NCBI RefSeq assembly: GCF_004571025.1
Contig: NZ_SPQT01000020.1
Span: 62,001-126,000, forward strand
Origin: Bradyrhizobium niftali
GTDB taxonomy: Bacteria > Pseudomonadota > Alphaproteobacteria > Rhizobiales > Xanthobacteraceae
Direction of reading: 5' to 3'
Length of the DNA: 64,000 bases
Of the stretch, positions 26,589 through 35,575 are shown piece after piece. The notes under the pieces are model-generated. The model saw nothing but the letters and a program-made list of their open reading frames with translations, was not told the origin of the DNA and did no database searches. Position numbers and translations under genes: made by a program. Numbering within the stretch: the stretch's first letter is position 1; each line of letters starts with the position of its first letter.

Positions 26589-28826
26589 ATGCGTGACTGT
26601 TTGAACCACCGTGCAGGCTTCGACCGTGTCTTGATGACGGTCGCGGCAACCTTCCTCACGGTGTCGGCCAGCTCAGCCCTGGCGCAGGATCAGGCGCGCA
26701 GCAGCGCCGCCGAGCTGGCGATCGAAGCCGCGATCCCGCGTCCCGAGCCCGCCAACGTCCCGCCCCCGACCGCGTCCGACATCAAGCTCGACACCACCGC
26801 CACGGTCCAGGATTCCGCGAAGGAGCCGGCCAAGGACGCTGCGAAGGCCGAAGCCGCACCTGCGCCCGACAAGGTCGGGACCAAGCCCGCCGACGTCGCC
26901 ACCACGCCCGCCAGCGAGGCGCCGAAGAGCGAGACGGCCAAGACCGAACCTCCCAAGACCGAACCCGCCAAGAGCGAACCTGCCAAGAGCGAACCTGCCA
27001 AGGCCGACACTGCGACGGCCCCCGCCGCCGCAGCGACTACGGCCGAGCCGCCGAAGGACGTCGCCAAGGAGCAACCGGCCTCCGAGCCCGTGAAGGCCGC
27101 GAGCGCCGTTCCCGCCGCCGACCAGCCGGTCGCGGACAAGCTCAAGGACATCATCGGTGCCAAGACCTCGCGCCATTTCGACCGCAAGAACGAGCGCGCC
27201 GCCGTCGAGAAGTTCTACGGTGGGCGCGACTTCGCCCCGGTCTGGACCCAGGGCGGCAGCCTGACCGCCGCGGCCAAGGGCGTGATCGCGCGGCTGAAGG
27301 ATGCGGCCTCCGACGGCCTCAATCCGGCCGACTATCCGGTGCCGGATTTCGCCGCCGCCACGAACCCCGATGCGCTCGCCGACGCCGAGCTGAAGCTGAC
27401 CGCCAGCATGTTCGACTATGCGCGCCAGGCGCAGAGCGGCCGCATGCACTGGTCGCAGGTCAGCGCCGACATCCTCTATCCCGAGCACCCGGTCGACCCG
27501 AGCGAGGTGCTCGCCAAGGTCACGACCGCGGCTGACGCCTCCGCGGCGCTCGACAGCTACAACCCGCCGCAGAAGCTCTACAAGGAACTGAAGGCCAAGC
27601 TCGCGGAGCTCCGCGGCCAGGGCAACGGCCCGGCGATCGAGGTCGCCGATGGCCCGGCGCTGAAATATACCCCCGCCGGCAAGAAGCAGGCTGAGGTCGT
27701 CGTCGAAGATCCGCGCGTGCCGCAGCTCCGCGCCAAGCTCGGCATCACCGAGAATGCCAGCGACACCCGCTATGACGCCACGGTCGCCGAGGCCGTCCGA
27801 AAATTCCAGAACAGCGCCGAGCTCAAGGCGACCGGTGTCCTCGACGACAAGACGGTCAAGGCGATCAACACGCCGAAGCGTGACAGGCAGATCGACACGG
27901 TATTGGTGAACATGGAGCGCTGGCGCTGGCTGCCGCGCGACCTCGGCGTGCCCTCGCTGGGCGATGCCTATGTCATCCTCAACATTCCCGACTACACGCT
28001 GAAGGTGATGCAGCGCGGCCAGCAGGTCTGGACCACCCGCGTCGTCACCGGCAAGCCGGGCCAGCACGCGACGCCCCTGCTGACCGAAACGATGAAGTAC
28101 ATCACGGTCAACCCGACCTGGAACGTGCCGCCGTCGATCGTCTACAACGAATACCTGCCGGCGCTTCAGCAGGACCCGACCGTGCTCCAGCGCATGGGCC
28201 TCAAGCTCGAACAGAACCGCGACGGTTCGGTGCACATTTCGCAGCCGCCCGGCGAAGCCAACGCGCTCGGCCGCATCCGCTTCAACTTCCCGAACAAGTT
28301 CCTGGTCTATCAGCACGACACGCCGGACAAGAACCTGTTCGCCCGGGACGAGCGCGCCTTCAGCCACGGCTGCATGCGCGTGCAGAACCCGGATCAGTAC
28401 GCCTCCGTGCTGCTCAACATCGCCATGCCGAACGAGAAGTACACGCCGGAGCGCGTGCGCAGCATGTACGGCAAGAGCGAGATCGACCTGAAATTCCCGA
28501 CGCCGATCCCGGTCAACATCACCTACCAGACCGCGTTCGTGGACGATGCCGGCAAGCTGCAATTCCGCAAGGACGTCTATGGCCGCGACGCGACCATGAT
28601 CAACATCCTGAAGAACAGCCGCGGCAAGGACCTCGAGAACATCGTCGCCCACTCCCAGCCGAGCTATTCGCGCCCGGCGACGACGCTGCCCTCGGGCGTG
28701 GCGGTGGCCAACAATGGCGGCGGCTTCGGCTCGTCCGGTCCGAACTTCTTCGAGCGGCTGTTCGGGGCGCCGACCCCGCCGCCGGCTCCGGTGGGCCGCC
28801 GGCCGCAGCGGGTGTTTACCCGCTGA
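26589..28826 (+). CDS. L,D-transpeptidase (YkuD domain) with peptidoglycan-binding region
   Basis: 745-residue envelope enzyme that cross-links peptidoglycan or attaches proteins to it. Residues 1-36 form a signal peptide (LTVSASSALAQ). Residues 40-170 are a disordered Ala/Pro/Lys/Glu segment with AKSEPAKSEPAK-type repeats. Then come an L,D-transpeptidase scaffold region, a peptidoglycan-binding helix set (ATVAEAVRKFQNSAELKATG) and the YkuD domain starting near residue 460. The catalytic motif is FSHGCMRVQNPD, with the nucleophile Cys595. The order of domains matches the long WecB-type LDTs of rhizobia. DUF882 protein gene follows. Confidence 0.93.
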   Translation: MRDCLNHRAGFDRVLMTVAATFLTVSASSALAQDQARSSAAELAIEAAIPRPEPANVPPPTASDIKLDTTATVQDSAKEPAKDAAKAEAAPAPDKVGTKPADVATTPASEAPKSETAKTEPPKTEPAKSEPAKSEPAKADTATAPAAAATTAEPPKDVAKEQPASEPVKAASAVPAADQPVADKLKDIIGAKTSRHFDRKNERAAVEKFYGGRDFAPVWTQGGSLTAAAKGVIARLKDAASDGLNPADYPVPDFAAATNPDALADAELKLTASMFDYARQAQSGRMHWSQVSADILYPEHPVDPSEVLAKVTTAADASAALDSYNPPQKLYKELKAKLAELRGQGNGPAIEVADGPALKYTPAGKKQAEVVVEDPRVPQLRAKLGITENASDTRYDATVAEAVRKFQNSAELKATGVLDDKTVKAINTPKRDRQIDTVLVNMERWRWLPRDLGVPSLGDAYVILNIPDYTLKVMQRGQQVWTTRVVTGKPGQHATPLLTETMKYITVNPTWNVPPSIVYNEYLPALQQDPTVLQRMGLKLEQNRDGSVHISQPPGEANALGRIRFNFPNKFLVYQHDTPDKNLFARDERAFSHGCMRVQNPDQYASVLLNIAMPNEKYTPERVRSMYGKSEIDLKFPTPIPVNITYQTAFVDDAGKLQFRKDVYGRDATMINILKNSRGKDLENIVAHSQPSYSRPATTLPSGVAVANNGGGFGSSGPNFFERLFGAPTPPPAPVGRRPQRVFTR

Positions 28827-28869
28827 GCCCGGCCCGGCCTCTTGTTTCCTGAAATTCTGCAATGAAATC

Positions 28870-28898
28870 AGCGACCCCGTCCCCTGGATGGGGTCGCT
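28870..28898 (+). terminator. Hairpin after the L,D-transpeptidase gene
   Basis: AGCGACCCCGTCC and GGATGGGGTCGCT form a 13-bp stem (one G-T pair) with a CCT loop, 44 bases after the stop. The tail TAACGTTAACC is not a T-run, so termination is probable, not certain. Confidence 0.5.
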
Positions 28899-29099
28899 TA
28901 ACGTTAACCACTCCCCCACCTGGCCTCGGGCAGCGGGCGTTTTTTTGCCACACTCAACCGGTTAGGTTTGTATTCTGACTTGGTTTGGGCGCGGGAAGGT
29001 CAACCTCGAATTAACCTTCTCGCTTTAAGAAAGCGTTCATCCTCTTTCGCGCGCTAACGGGGTTGGCGGGAGAGTCCATTTTGAACGCTCGTCGACTGG

Positions 29100-30719
29100 G
29101 TGGGCTCATACGTGCTGTCTGGACTCGCACGCCAATTCGCTGTGCTGTCGTCGTCCCATGCGGGAGTGAAGGCCGGATCCCGGATCGGCCTTGCTGCCGT
29201 ATTGCTGCTTGCTGCCGCGGGTTCGGTCCATAACGCCGCCGCGCTGAACGAGACCAAGACGCTCTCCTTCCACCACACCCATTCCGGCGAAGACCTCACC
29301 GTCACCTTCAAGCGCGACGGCCGCTACGACGAGGCGGCGCTGAAGCAGCTCAACCACTTCCTCCGCGACTGGCGCACCCAGGACGAGACGGTCATGGACC
29401 GTCACCTCTTCGACATCCTCTGGGAAGTCTATCGCGACGTCGACGGCAAGCAGCCGATCCAGATCATCTCCTCCTACCGCTCCCCCGCCACCAACGCGAT
29501 GCTCCGCCGCCGCTCCTCCGGCGTGGCGCGCTTCAGCCAGCACATGCTGGGGCATGCGATGGACTTCCACATTCCGGGCGTGCCGCTGGAGCAGATCCGC
29601 TTCGCCGGCCTGCGCCTCCAGCGCGGCGGCGTCGGCTTCTACCCGACCTCCGGCTCGCCCTTCGTGCATCTGGATACCGGAAGCATCCGGCACTGGCCGC
29701 GCATGACGCATGACCAGCTCGCCCGCGTGTTCCCGGACGGAAAGACGGTACATCTGCCGACCGACGGCACGCCGCTGAAGGGCTATGAGCTCGCCAAGGC
29801 CGAGATCGAGCGCCGCGGCAACGGTGACGATTCCGGCAGCAAGCCGAACTTCTTCGCCGCCCTGTTCAAGAGCAAGTCGGCCCCGCCCGCCGCCACCAGC
29901 GACGAGGATGACGAGGGCGCACCTGCCCCGGCCGCCAAGCCCGTGGCGCCCACCGTGGTCGCCGCCGCGGCCAAGCCGGCCGATCCGGTGCCGACGCCGC
30001 GCGCCAAGCCGCAGATCGCCGCCACGCTCCAGCTCGCCTCGGCCGATGCGCAGATCGTTGCGCCGCCCAAGCCGAAGCCCGCGCCCGTGGCCGACAAGCC
30101 GGCCGCCGGCAAGCCTGAAACCCCGGCCGACATCATCAATGCCCGCGGCTTCTGGGACATCCCGGCTACGCCGCAACAGGCGACGCCGGCGCAGGTCGCC
30201 GCGTTGAAGGCCCGCCAGGCGCTTGCCGCCGCGACCGATCCGCAGCCGACCGCCAGTGTCTCCAACGCAGCCTATCAGGCGCTGGCCTATGCGCCGGCCG
30301 CCGCCTCCCCGGTCGACCGCGCCAACGTCGTCGCCGCCTCCGCGCCGATCCCGCGCTCCGCCCGTCCCGCCGCCGCGTCGCGCAACGTCGCTCAGGCAAC
30401 CGAGATCAACACGGTGGTCGGCAAGAGCGTCGACGGCATGGTCGCAACCGCGACCCGGCTCTCCGCGGCCAAGGGCGAGAGCATCTGGCTCAAGATCGTC
30501 ATGCTGTCGCCGAGCGCCAGCCGCGCGATGTCGGTGACGCTGATGGGCGAGCTCGATATGGCCGCGATGCGCGGCTATTTCGTCAAGCCGCAGGCCGTGA
30601 TCGCGATGGGCTTCACCGACGATCCGATGCAGGGCCTGTCCTGCGACAGCTTCTCGGGCGCCGCGACCTCGAAGCTCGAGACGACCTCCTTCGTCGTGCG
30701 CACGGCGGCGTTGCGCTAA
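29100..30719 (+). CDS. DUF882 (YcbK-type) peptidoglycan-related protein
   Basis: 539-residue exported protein. After a hydrophobic signal (about residues 28-50) comes a DUF882/peptidase M15-like domain (residues 55-235) with metal-ligand segments RFSQHMLGHAMDFHIPG and FVHLDTGSIRHWPR, as in YcbK and D,D-/L,D-carboxypeptidase-like zinc folds. The remaining 300 residues are Ala/Pro/Lys-rich low complexity with a C-terminal globular piece (SIWLKIVMLSPSASRAMSVT). The start is uncertain: GTG 29100 is taken; GTG 29112 is close. It follows an L,D-transpeptidase gene, so cell-wall remodelling is the likely theme. Confidence 0.87.
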   Translation: MGSYVLSGLARQFAVLSSSHAGVKAGSRIGLAAVLLLAAAGSVHNAAALNETKTLSFHHTHSGEDLTVTFKRDGRYDEAALKQLNHFLRDWRTQDETVMDRHLFDILWEVYRDVDGKQPIQIISSYRSPATNAMLRRRSSGVARFSQHMLGHAMDFHIPGVPLEQIRFAGLRLQRGGVGFYPTSGSPFVHLDTGSIRHWPRMTHDQLARVFPDGKTVHLPTDGTPLKGYELAKAEIERRGNGDDSGSKPNFFAALFKSKSAPPAATSDEDDEGAPAPAAKPVAPTVVAAAAKPADPVPTPRAKPQIAATLQLASADAQIVAPPKPKPAPVADKPAAGKPETPADIINARGFWDIPATPQQATPAQVAALKARQALAAATDPQPTASVSNAAYQALAYAPAAASPVDRANVVAASAPIPRSARPAAASRNVAQATEINTVVGKSVDGMVATATRLSAAKGESIWLKIVMLSPSASRAMSVTLMGELDMAAMRGYFVKPQAVIAMGFTDDPMQGLSCDSFSGAATSKLETTSFVVRTAALR

Positions 30720-30754
30720 CGCTTCCACATTTTGCTGCTTCCAGAATCTCCGGT

Positions 30755-30881
30755 GTCGTCCTGGCGAAGGCCAGGACCCATCCCGCGTGATCTATCTGCT
30801 GCGCGCGATGGTCATACCGGGCGACGAATGTTCGCCGAACTGCTGCCTCGGGTAGTGGGTCCTGGCATTGGCCAGGACGAC
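30755..30881. repeat. MITE-like repeat, copy 1
   Basis: A 127-base element bounded by GTCGTCCTGGC and its reverse complement GCCAGGACGAC. Each end also folds on itself (CCTGGC...GCCAGG). It ends five bases beyond the end of the DUF1801 gene. A related copy lies on that gene's other side. Confidence 0.65.
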
Positions 30882-30885
30882 GACT

Positions 30886-31305
30886 TTATTTCCGACCCCG
30901 CCGGTCCAGATGATAGCGCAGCGCCAGCGACAGGCAGATCGACAGCGGCTGCCTTGGCAGCGCGCCGGATACCGGCAACAGCAACGCCCTCGTCTGCCGG
31001 TATTCGAACTGATCGGGAAAGCGCTCGCGGAAGGTGTCGACCAGGGTCGTCTTGCAGTTGAACAGAATGGCCGGCTGCTCGGCGCCCTTCACGCGCCCGA
31101 GCCGGATCGTAGAGCCGCTGCCGGTCTCATCGGTCAGGTAAGCGGGCTCGCCCCATTTCAGCGTCTCGGTGAGCCGGCCGACGTCGTCATGCGCCGCAGC
31201 GGTCGCGAAGATCAGCGCACGCACCTGAAGCAGCCGCTTGCCGATCGACGCCGGAAGAGCGTCGAAGGCGCGGCTCACCTCGCGCGGCATTGGCGGCGCG
31301 GCCAC
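30886..31305 (-). CDS. DUF1801-domain protein
   Basis: 139-residue protein of the DUF1801/YdhG fold (SCP2-like alpha/beta). The core includes LTETLKWGEPAYLT, IRLGRVKGAEQPAILFNCKT and the C-terminal LSLALRYHLDRRGRK. The frame is open upstream to 31419, but GTG 31305 is preferred, since AGGGAG lies about 6 bases upstream and the upstream part is repeat DNA. Function is unproven; members are thought to bind small molecules or iron-related partners. The gene is bracketed by two copies of one repeat family. Confidence 0.78.
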   Translation of the reverse strand: MAAPPMPREVSRAFDALPASIGKRLLQVRALIFATAAAHDDVGRLTETLKWGEPAYLTDETGSGSTIRLGRVKGAEQPAILFNCKTTLVDTFRERFPDQFEYRQTRALLLPVSGALPRQPLSICLSLALRYHLDRRGRK

Positions 31306-31338
31306 GGCGGTCTCCCTCGATGGGTCCACAACACCGGT

Positions 31339-31479
31339 GTCGTCCTGGCGAAAGCCAGGACCTATACCGCGGAATCTATCGGTGACGCGCGGTACCGATC
31401 CCGCGCGACGATAATGCAACTGCCGGCCTTCGCAACAACCACATCCCGTGACGATGGGTCCTGGCTTCGCCAGGACGAC
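31339..31479. repeat. MITE-like repeat, copy 2
   Basis: A 141-base element with the same termini as the copy at 30755-30881 (GTCGTCCTGGC ... GCCAGGACGAC) and internal half-palindromes CCTGGC/GCCAGG. Its middle differs from copy 1. It fills the space between the DUF1801 start and the gapR end. Confidence 0.65.
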
Positions 31480-31489
31480 AGCACAGGCC

Positions 31490-31762
31490 TCAGATCATCC
31501 CCAGCGCCTGCATGTAGGTCTCGAGAATGGTCTCGGCTTCGGCACGCTCGTTGGGGTCCTGCTTGCGCAGGCGCACGATGGTGCGCAGCGCCTTGACGTC
31601 GTAGCCATTACCCTTGCTCTCGGCATAGACGTCGCGGATGTCGTCGGAGATCGCCTTCTTCTCTTCCTCCAGCCGCTCGATGCGCTCGATGATGGATTTG
31701 AGCTGGTCCTTGGCAAATTTCGTCGCGGGCTCGTCGTCGCGGACGGCGGCGGAGGTGGCCAT
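31490..31762 (-). CDS. gapR: Nucleoid-associated protein GapR
   Basis: 90-residue DUF2312/GapR protein, which in Caulobacter binds overtwisted DNA ahead of replication forks and helps topoisomerases. The sequence KFAKDQLKSIIERIERLEEE followed by ISDDIRDVYAESKGNGYDVK is the family signature, with the C-terminal RKQDPNERAEAETILETYMQ. ATG 31762 with GGGAG upstream gives the usual MATSAAVRDDEPAT start and family length. The assignment is very secure; regulation is not evident. Confidence 0.95.
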   Translation of the reverse strand: MATSAAVRDDEPATKFAKDQLKSIIERIERLEEEKKAISDDIRDVYAESKGNGYDVKALRTIVRLRKQDPNERAEAETILETYMQALGMI

Positions 31763-31958
31763 CTTGGTACTCCCAATGGAACTGGCAAAACGAGGTGACG
31801 CCGGCATCCCTCACCGCGCGTGCTGGAAGACCCTTAGGGTTGGTGCCCCCCGCGTTCAAGCAAGCATCACGCTCGTCCACAGCGCGCCCACACCTTCGTG
31901 CGGCTGCTCGAAGAAAGCTGTTGTGTGGTGCGACTCAGCCGATGCGCGCCGGCGCCGT

Positions 31959-32264
31959 TCAGTGCCCGTGAGGATGGACTTTCTTCATGGCCTCGAGCTG
32001 CTCCGGCGTGGCCCTGCCCTGGTATTTCGATTTCCAGGTCTCGTAGGGCATGCCGTAGACGGCCTCCCGGCTCTCGTCCTTGCTCAGGGCGACGCCTTGG
32101 GCGTCGGCGGCGTCCTTGAGCCAGTTGGACAGGCAGTTGCGGCAGAAGCCGGCCAGATTCATCAGGTCGATATTCTGGACGTCCGTTCGCGTCTTCAAAT
32201 GATCGACCAAGCGCCGGAAAGCGGCCGCTTCGAGCTCCGTTCTGGTTTTGTCGTCGATTGCCAT
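31959..32264 (-). CDS. DUF1244-domain protein
   Basis: 101-residue protein of the SMc04008-like DUF1244 family. Recognised by LAGFCRNCLSNWLKDAADAQG (a paired-Cys segment) and VYGMPYETWKSKYQGRAT. ATG 32264 is chosen because AAGGAA lies upstream and family members begin here; the longer frame lacks that. The family has no established function; the CxxC may bind metal (inference). It is divergent from the DUF1036 gene at 32444. Confidence 0.9.
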   Translation of the reverse strand: MAIDDKTRTELEAAAFRRLVDHLKTRTDVQNIDLMNLAGFCRNCLSNWLKDAADAQGVALSKDESREAVYGMPYETWKSKYQGRATPEQLEAMKKVHPHGH

Positions 32265-32443
32265 AGCTGAATTCCTTAAGCTCCGACCCGGCCTGACCCC
32301 GATGGCGGTCACCCTTACGGGATCAGGTGGGGTCCTGTCACAGATTTTGCCACATCGCGGCGCAAACGGGCGCAAGCCAAGCTTTGGGGCAGTTCCCCGC
32401 CTCTACGCCAAATCGTCAATGATCTGATATAGCTTCCGCGACA

Positions 32444-33043
32444 ATGATCGCCGAATCTCCCCGCGCTCCCCTTCGCCTGCTCGCCCGGTTGGTCCCGGTG
32501 CTGGCGATTGCCGTGCTGTGCCTCTGGACCAGCCCGGCCTCCGCCGATTTCCGCCTGTGCAACAACACCTCGAGCCGGGTCGGCATTGCGCTCGGCTACA
32601 AGGACGCCGAGGGCTGGACCACCGAGGGCTGGTGGAACATCTCCTCCCGCTCCTGCGAGACCCTGCTGCGGGGAACGCTGGTCGCCCGCTACTATTACAT
32701 CTACGCGATCGACTATGACCGCGGCGGCGAATGGTCGGGCCAGGCCTTCATGTGCTCGCGCGACAAGGAATTCACCATCCGCGGCACCGAGGATTGCCTG
32801 GCGCGCGGCTATGACCGCACCGGCTATTTCGAGGTCGACACCGGCGAGCAGCGCGCCTGGACGGTGCAGCTCACCGATGCCAACGAGCAGCCGGCACAGC
32901 CGCGCGTGCCTGGCATGCCCGGCCCGGTTGGCCCCGGTGGCGGCGTTCCGGGTTTGCCCAATGGCCCGCCCGGTGCTACGCCCCCGGGCTCGCCCGGCCT
33001 GCCACCGGCCGCAGCTCCGCCCCCGCCTGGGAATAAGCCATGA
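32444..33043 (+). CDS. Exported DUF1036-domain protein
   Basis: 199-residue protein with a signal peptide cleaved near residue 34 (WTSPASA-DF). The DUF1036 domain follows (FRLCNNTSSRVGIALGYKD ... WWNISSRSCETLL ... FMCSRDKEFTI), with four or more conserved Cys that may form disulfides. The last 45 residues are Pro/Gly-rich (PGPVGPGGGVPGLPNGPPGA). It overlaps pyk by four bases (ATGA), so the two are probably translated together, which is an odd pairing for an envelope protein and a glycolytic enzyme. Confidence 0.9.
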   Translation: MIAESPRAPLRLLARLVPVLAIAVLCLWTSPASADFRLCNNTSSRVGIALGYKDAEGWTTEGWWNISSRSCETLLRGTLVARYYYIYAIDYDRGGEWSGQAFMCSRDKEFTIRGTEDCLARGYDRTGYFEVDTGEQRAWTVQLTDANEQPAQPRVPGMPGPVGPGGGVPGLPNGPPGATPPGSPGLPPAAAPPPPGNKP

Positions 33044-34476
33044 GGCGTCTTCGCCGTATCAAGATTCTCGCGACCCTTGGACCTGCCTCTTCGGATCTCG
33101 CGATGATCCGCCGCCTGTTCGAGGCCGGCGCCGACCTGTTCCGCATCAATATGAGCCACACCCCGCATGACAAGATGCGGGAGCTGGTGGCGACGATCCG
33201 CAATGTCGAGAGCAGCTACGGCCGACCGATCGGCATCCTGGTCGACCTTCAGGGGCCGAAGCTCAGGCTCGGCGCCTTCGCGGAAGGCGCGGTCCAGCTC
33301 CAGAACGGCCAGACGTTCACGCTCGATTCCGACAAGACGCCGGGCGATGCCACGCGCGTCAATCTCCCGCATCCGGAGATCCTCGCCGCGCTGCGGCCCG
33401 GCCATGCGCTGCTGCTGGATGACGGCAAGGTACGGCTGATCGCCGAGGAGACCTCCAAAGAGCACGCGGTGACGCGCGTCGTGGTCGGCGGCCGGATGTC
33501 CGACCGCAAGGGCGTCAGCCTGCCCGACACCGACCTGCCGGTGTCGGCGATGACGCCGAAGGACCGCGCCGACCTCGAGGCGGCGCTGGTCACCGGCGTC
33601 GACTGGATCGCGCTGTCCTTCGTGCAGCGCGCCGACGACGTGCTGGAGGCCAAGAAGATGATCCGCGGCCGCGCCGCCGTCATGGCCAAGATCGAGAAGC
33701 CGCAGGCGATCGACCGCCTCGCCGACATCATCGAGGCCTCCGACGCGCTGATGGTGGCGCGCGGCGATCTCGGCGTCGAGCTGCCGCTGGAGCGCGTGCC
33801 GAGCCTCCAGAAGCAGATGACGCGCATGGCGCGCCGCGCCGGCAAGCCGGTGGTGATCGCAACCCAGATGCTGGAATCGATGATCCAGTCGCCGGTGCCG
33901 ACCCGCGCCGAGGTCTCGGACGTCGCCACCGCCGTCTATGAAGGCGCCGACGCCATCATGCTGTCGGCGGAATCGGCGGCCGGCAAATTCCCGGTCGAGG
34001 CGGTCTCGACCATGAACCGCATCGGCGAAGAGGTCGAGCGCGACCCGATTTATCGTTCCGTGCTCACCGCGCAGCGCCCCGCGCCGGAATCCACCGCCGG
34101 CGACGCCATCGCGGACGCCGCGCGCCAGATCGCCGAGACGCTCGACCTGCCGGCCCTGATCTGCTGGACCAGCTCGGGCTCGACCGCGGTGCGCGTCGCG
34201 CGCGAGCGGCCGAAGCCGCCGATCGTGGCGATCACGCCGAACATCGCGGCCGGACGCCGGCTCGCGGTGGTCTGGGGCGTGCATTGCGTGGTGGCGGAAG
34301 ACGCGCGCGACCAGGACGACATGGTGAGCCGCGCCGGCCAGATCGCGTTCCGGGACGGCTTCGTCCGCGCCGGCCAGCGCGTGATCATCGTCGCCGGCGT
34401 GCCGCTCGGCATCCCCGGCACCACCAACATGGTGCGCATCGCCTCGGTCGGCCCCGAGGGCGGCGCGGATATCTAG
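33040..34476 (+). CDS. pyk: Pyruvate kinase
   Basis: 478-residue enzyme that converts phosphoenolpyruvate and ADP to pyruvate and ATP. It shows the N-terminal ILATLGPASSDLAMIRRLFE and FRINMSHTP motifs, the catalytic MAKIEKPQAID (Lys) and the signature VARGDLGVELPLERVPSLQ. Metal and substrate residues are in MLSAESAAGKFPVEAV. The C-terminal allosteric domain is present and full length. The start is coupled to the DUF1036 gene by the ATGA overlap. Confidence 0.97.
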   Translation: MRRLRRIKILATLGPASSDLAMIRRLFEAGADLFRINMSHTPHDKMRELVATIRNVESSYGRPIGILVDLQGPKLRLGAFAEGAVQLQNGQTFTLDSDKTPGDATRVNLPHPEILAALRPGHALLLDDGKVRLIAEETSKEHAVTRVVVGGRMSDRKGVSLPDTDLPVSAMTPKDRADLEAALVTGVDWIALSFVQRADDVLEAKKMIRGRAAVMAKIEKPQAIDRLADIIEASDALMVARGDLGVELPLERVPSLQKQMTRMARRAGKPVVIATQMLESMIQSPVPTRAEVSDVATAVYEGADAIMLSAESAAGKFPVEAVSTMNRIGEEVERDPIYRSVLTAQRPAPESTAGDAIADAARQIAETLDLPALICWTSSGSTAVRVARERPKPPIVAITPNIAAGRRLAVVWGVHCVVAEDARDQDDMVSRAGQIAFRDGFVRAGQRVIIVAGVPLGIPGTTNMVRIASVGPEGGADI

Positions 34477-34582
34477 GTCCGCGGGCGTCCGGCAAATAAA
34501 AACGTCGAAAACAACCCCATGCACAGTGGCCGGCCGGTCCGGCGAGCCTGCTCGGATTGTTCGAAAAGGCGCGTTCGGACAA

Positions 34583-34604
34583 CGGCCTGAGCGCGATCAG
34601 GCCG
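34583..34604. terminator. Hairpin between pyk and a TetR gene
   Basis: CGGCCTGA-GCGCGA-TCAGGCCG is an 8-bp perfect inverted repeat between convergent genes. There is no T-run, so its role in termination is uncertain. Confidence 0.35.
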
Positions 34605-34626
34605 CCGCCCCGGCTGCACCCTCGAT

Positions 34627-35307
34627 TTAAGCCCCAACCAGCGCCTTCGTCGTCGGGAGCAGCGTCTGCTGCACCACCAGGCCGCGGGCGCGGGCGTCCA
34701 TGACGCCGACGGCGCGCAGCGCGAGCAGCGTCACGGTCTGCACCGCATCGCGCATCTTGACGGGATCTTCGAGATTGTCAGGCGCGAGCGGCCCGACCAG
34801 CGCCTCATGCAGGGCACCGAGCAGCGCGGTGGCGGCCAGCGCGGTGTCCTGCGCCGGCAGGTGACCGGCGCGCACGGCCGCATCGATCCGGCCTGCGATC
34901 TCGCCGGCGATCTCGCGCCGGCTCGCAAGGCGCGAGGCGCTGACATCGACGTCGACCGGCTCGGCCAGGATGCCCCAGGCCAGCCTGCGCTGCGACAGGG
35001 TATGGACCGCCACCGTGGTGACGGCGGCAGCCAGCGCCGAGGACGGCCCCGGCGCGGCGTCGGCCGCCCTACGGATCGCCGCGAGCTCGTCGCGGGAGAC
35101 CTCGGCGATCAATTCGGAGATCAGCTCTGCCTTGGAGGGGAAGTAGCGGTAGACCGTGCCGGCTGCGACATTGGCCCGGACCGCGACCGGCGCAATCTGC
35201 ACCGCCGCCATCCCGCCTTCCGCCGCAGCCTCCCGCGCCGCCGCCAATATCGCACTGCGCCGGGCCGCAAGGCGCTTAACCACTTGATGCGTCCGCCGAT
35301 AAACCAT
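34627..35307 (-). CDS. TetR/AcrR-family transcriptional regulator
   Basis: 226-residue regulator. The N-terminal helix-turn-helix reads VQIAPVAVRANVAAGTVYRYFPSKAELI (residues 40-65). The C-terminal ligand-binding half is Ala-rich and helical. The ATG at 35307 (MVYRRTHQVVKRL) with AGGAAG upstream is chosen over a longer, less likely frame. A possible operator (CTGAACAACTATTCAG) lies 87 bases upstream, between this gene and the divergent PAP2 gene. Effector unknown. Confidence 0.9.
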   Translation of the reverse strand: MVYRRTHQVVKRLAARRSAILAAAREAAAEGGMAAVQIAPVAVRANVAAGTVYRYFPSKAELISELIAEVSRDELAAIRRAADAAPGPSSALAAAVTTVAVHTLSQRRLAWGILAEPVDVDVSASRLASRREIAGEIAGRIDAAVRAGHLPAQDTALAATALLGALHEALVGPLAPDNLEDPVKMRDAVQTVTLLALRAVGVMDARARGLVVQQTLLPTTKALVGA

Positions 35308-35393
35308 GGCGCGCTTCCTGTCCCACACGCCTGCCGCACGCCCTGCGGCCGAACGCTTCGTCACTGCAGTAATTGCAAATCGCCCCGCAAGGA

Positions 35394-35409
35394 CTGAACA
35401 ACTATTCAG
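35394..35409. promoter_or_regulatory. Possible TetR operator
   Basis: CTGAACAACTATTCAG is an imperfect palindrome: the outer arms CTGAA/TTCAG match exactly, and one further inner pair agrees. It lies upstream of the TetR gene in the divergent gap with the PAP2 gene, so it fits autoregulation. Confidence 0.4.
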
Positions 35410-35575
35410 GGGGGATGACAAGATGCATTTGCGCGAAGCGTCATATCAAAGCGGCGAGACAGATTCGCTCAAATGCGCAGAGCCGGTTGGTAAACGGCTA
35501 ACCACAATTGTTACCGCGATCTTAAAAGCAGCCCGGCGACTGTACCGCAGTACTGCGATCCCTCCTCGGTGCAGC

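Noticed and set aside
29011..29028. TTAA...TTAA pair upstream of the DUF882 gene
   Set aside because: The spacing is ten bases, not the seven expected for CtrA.
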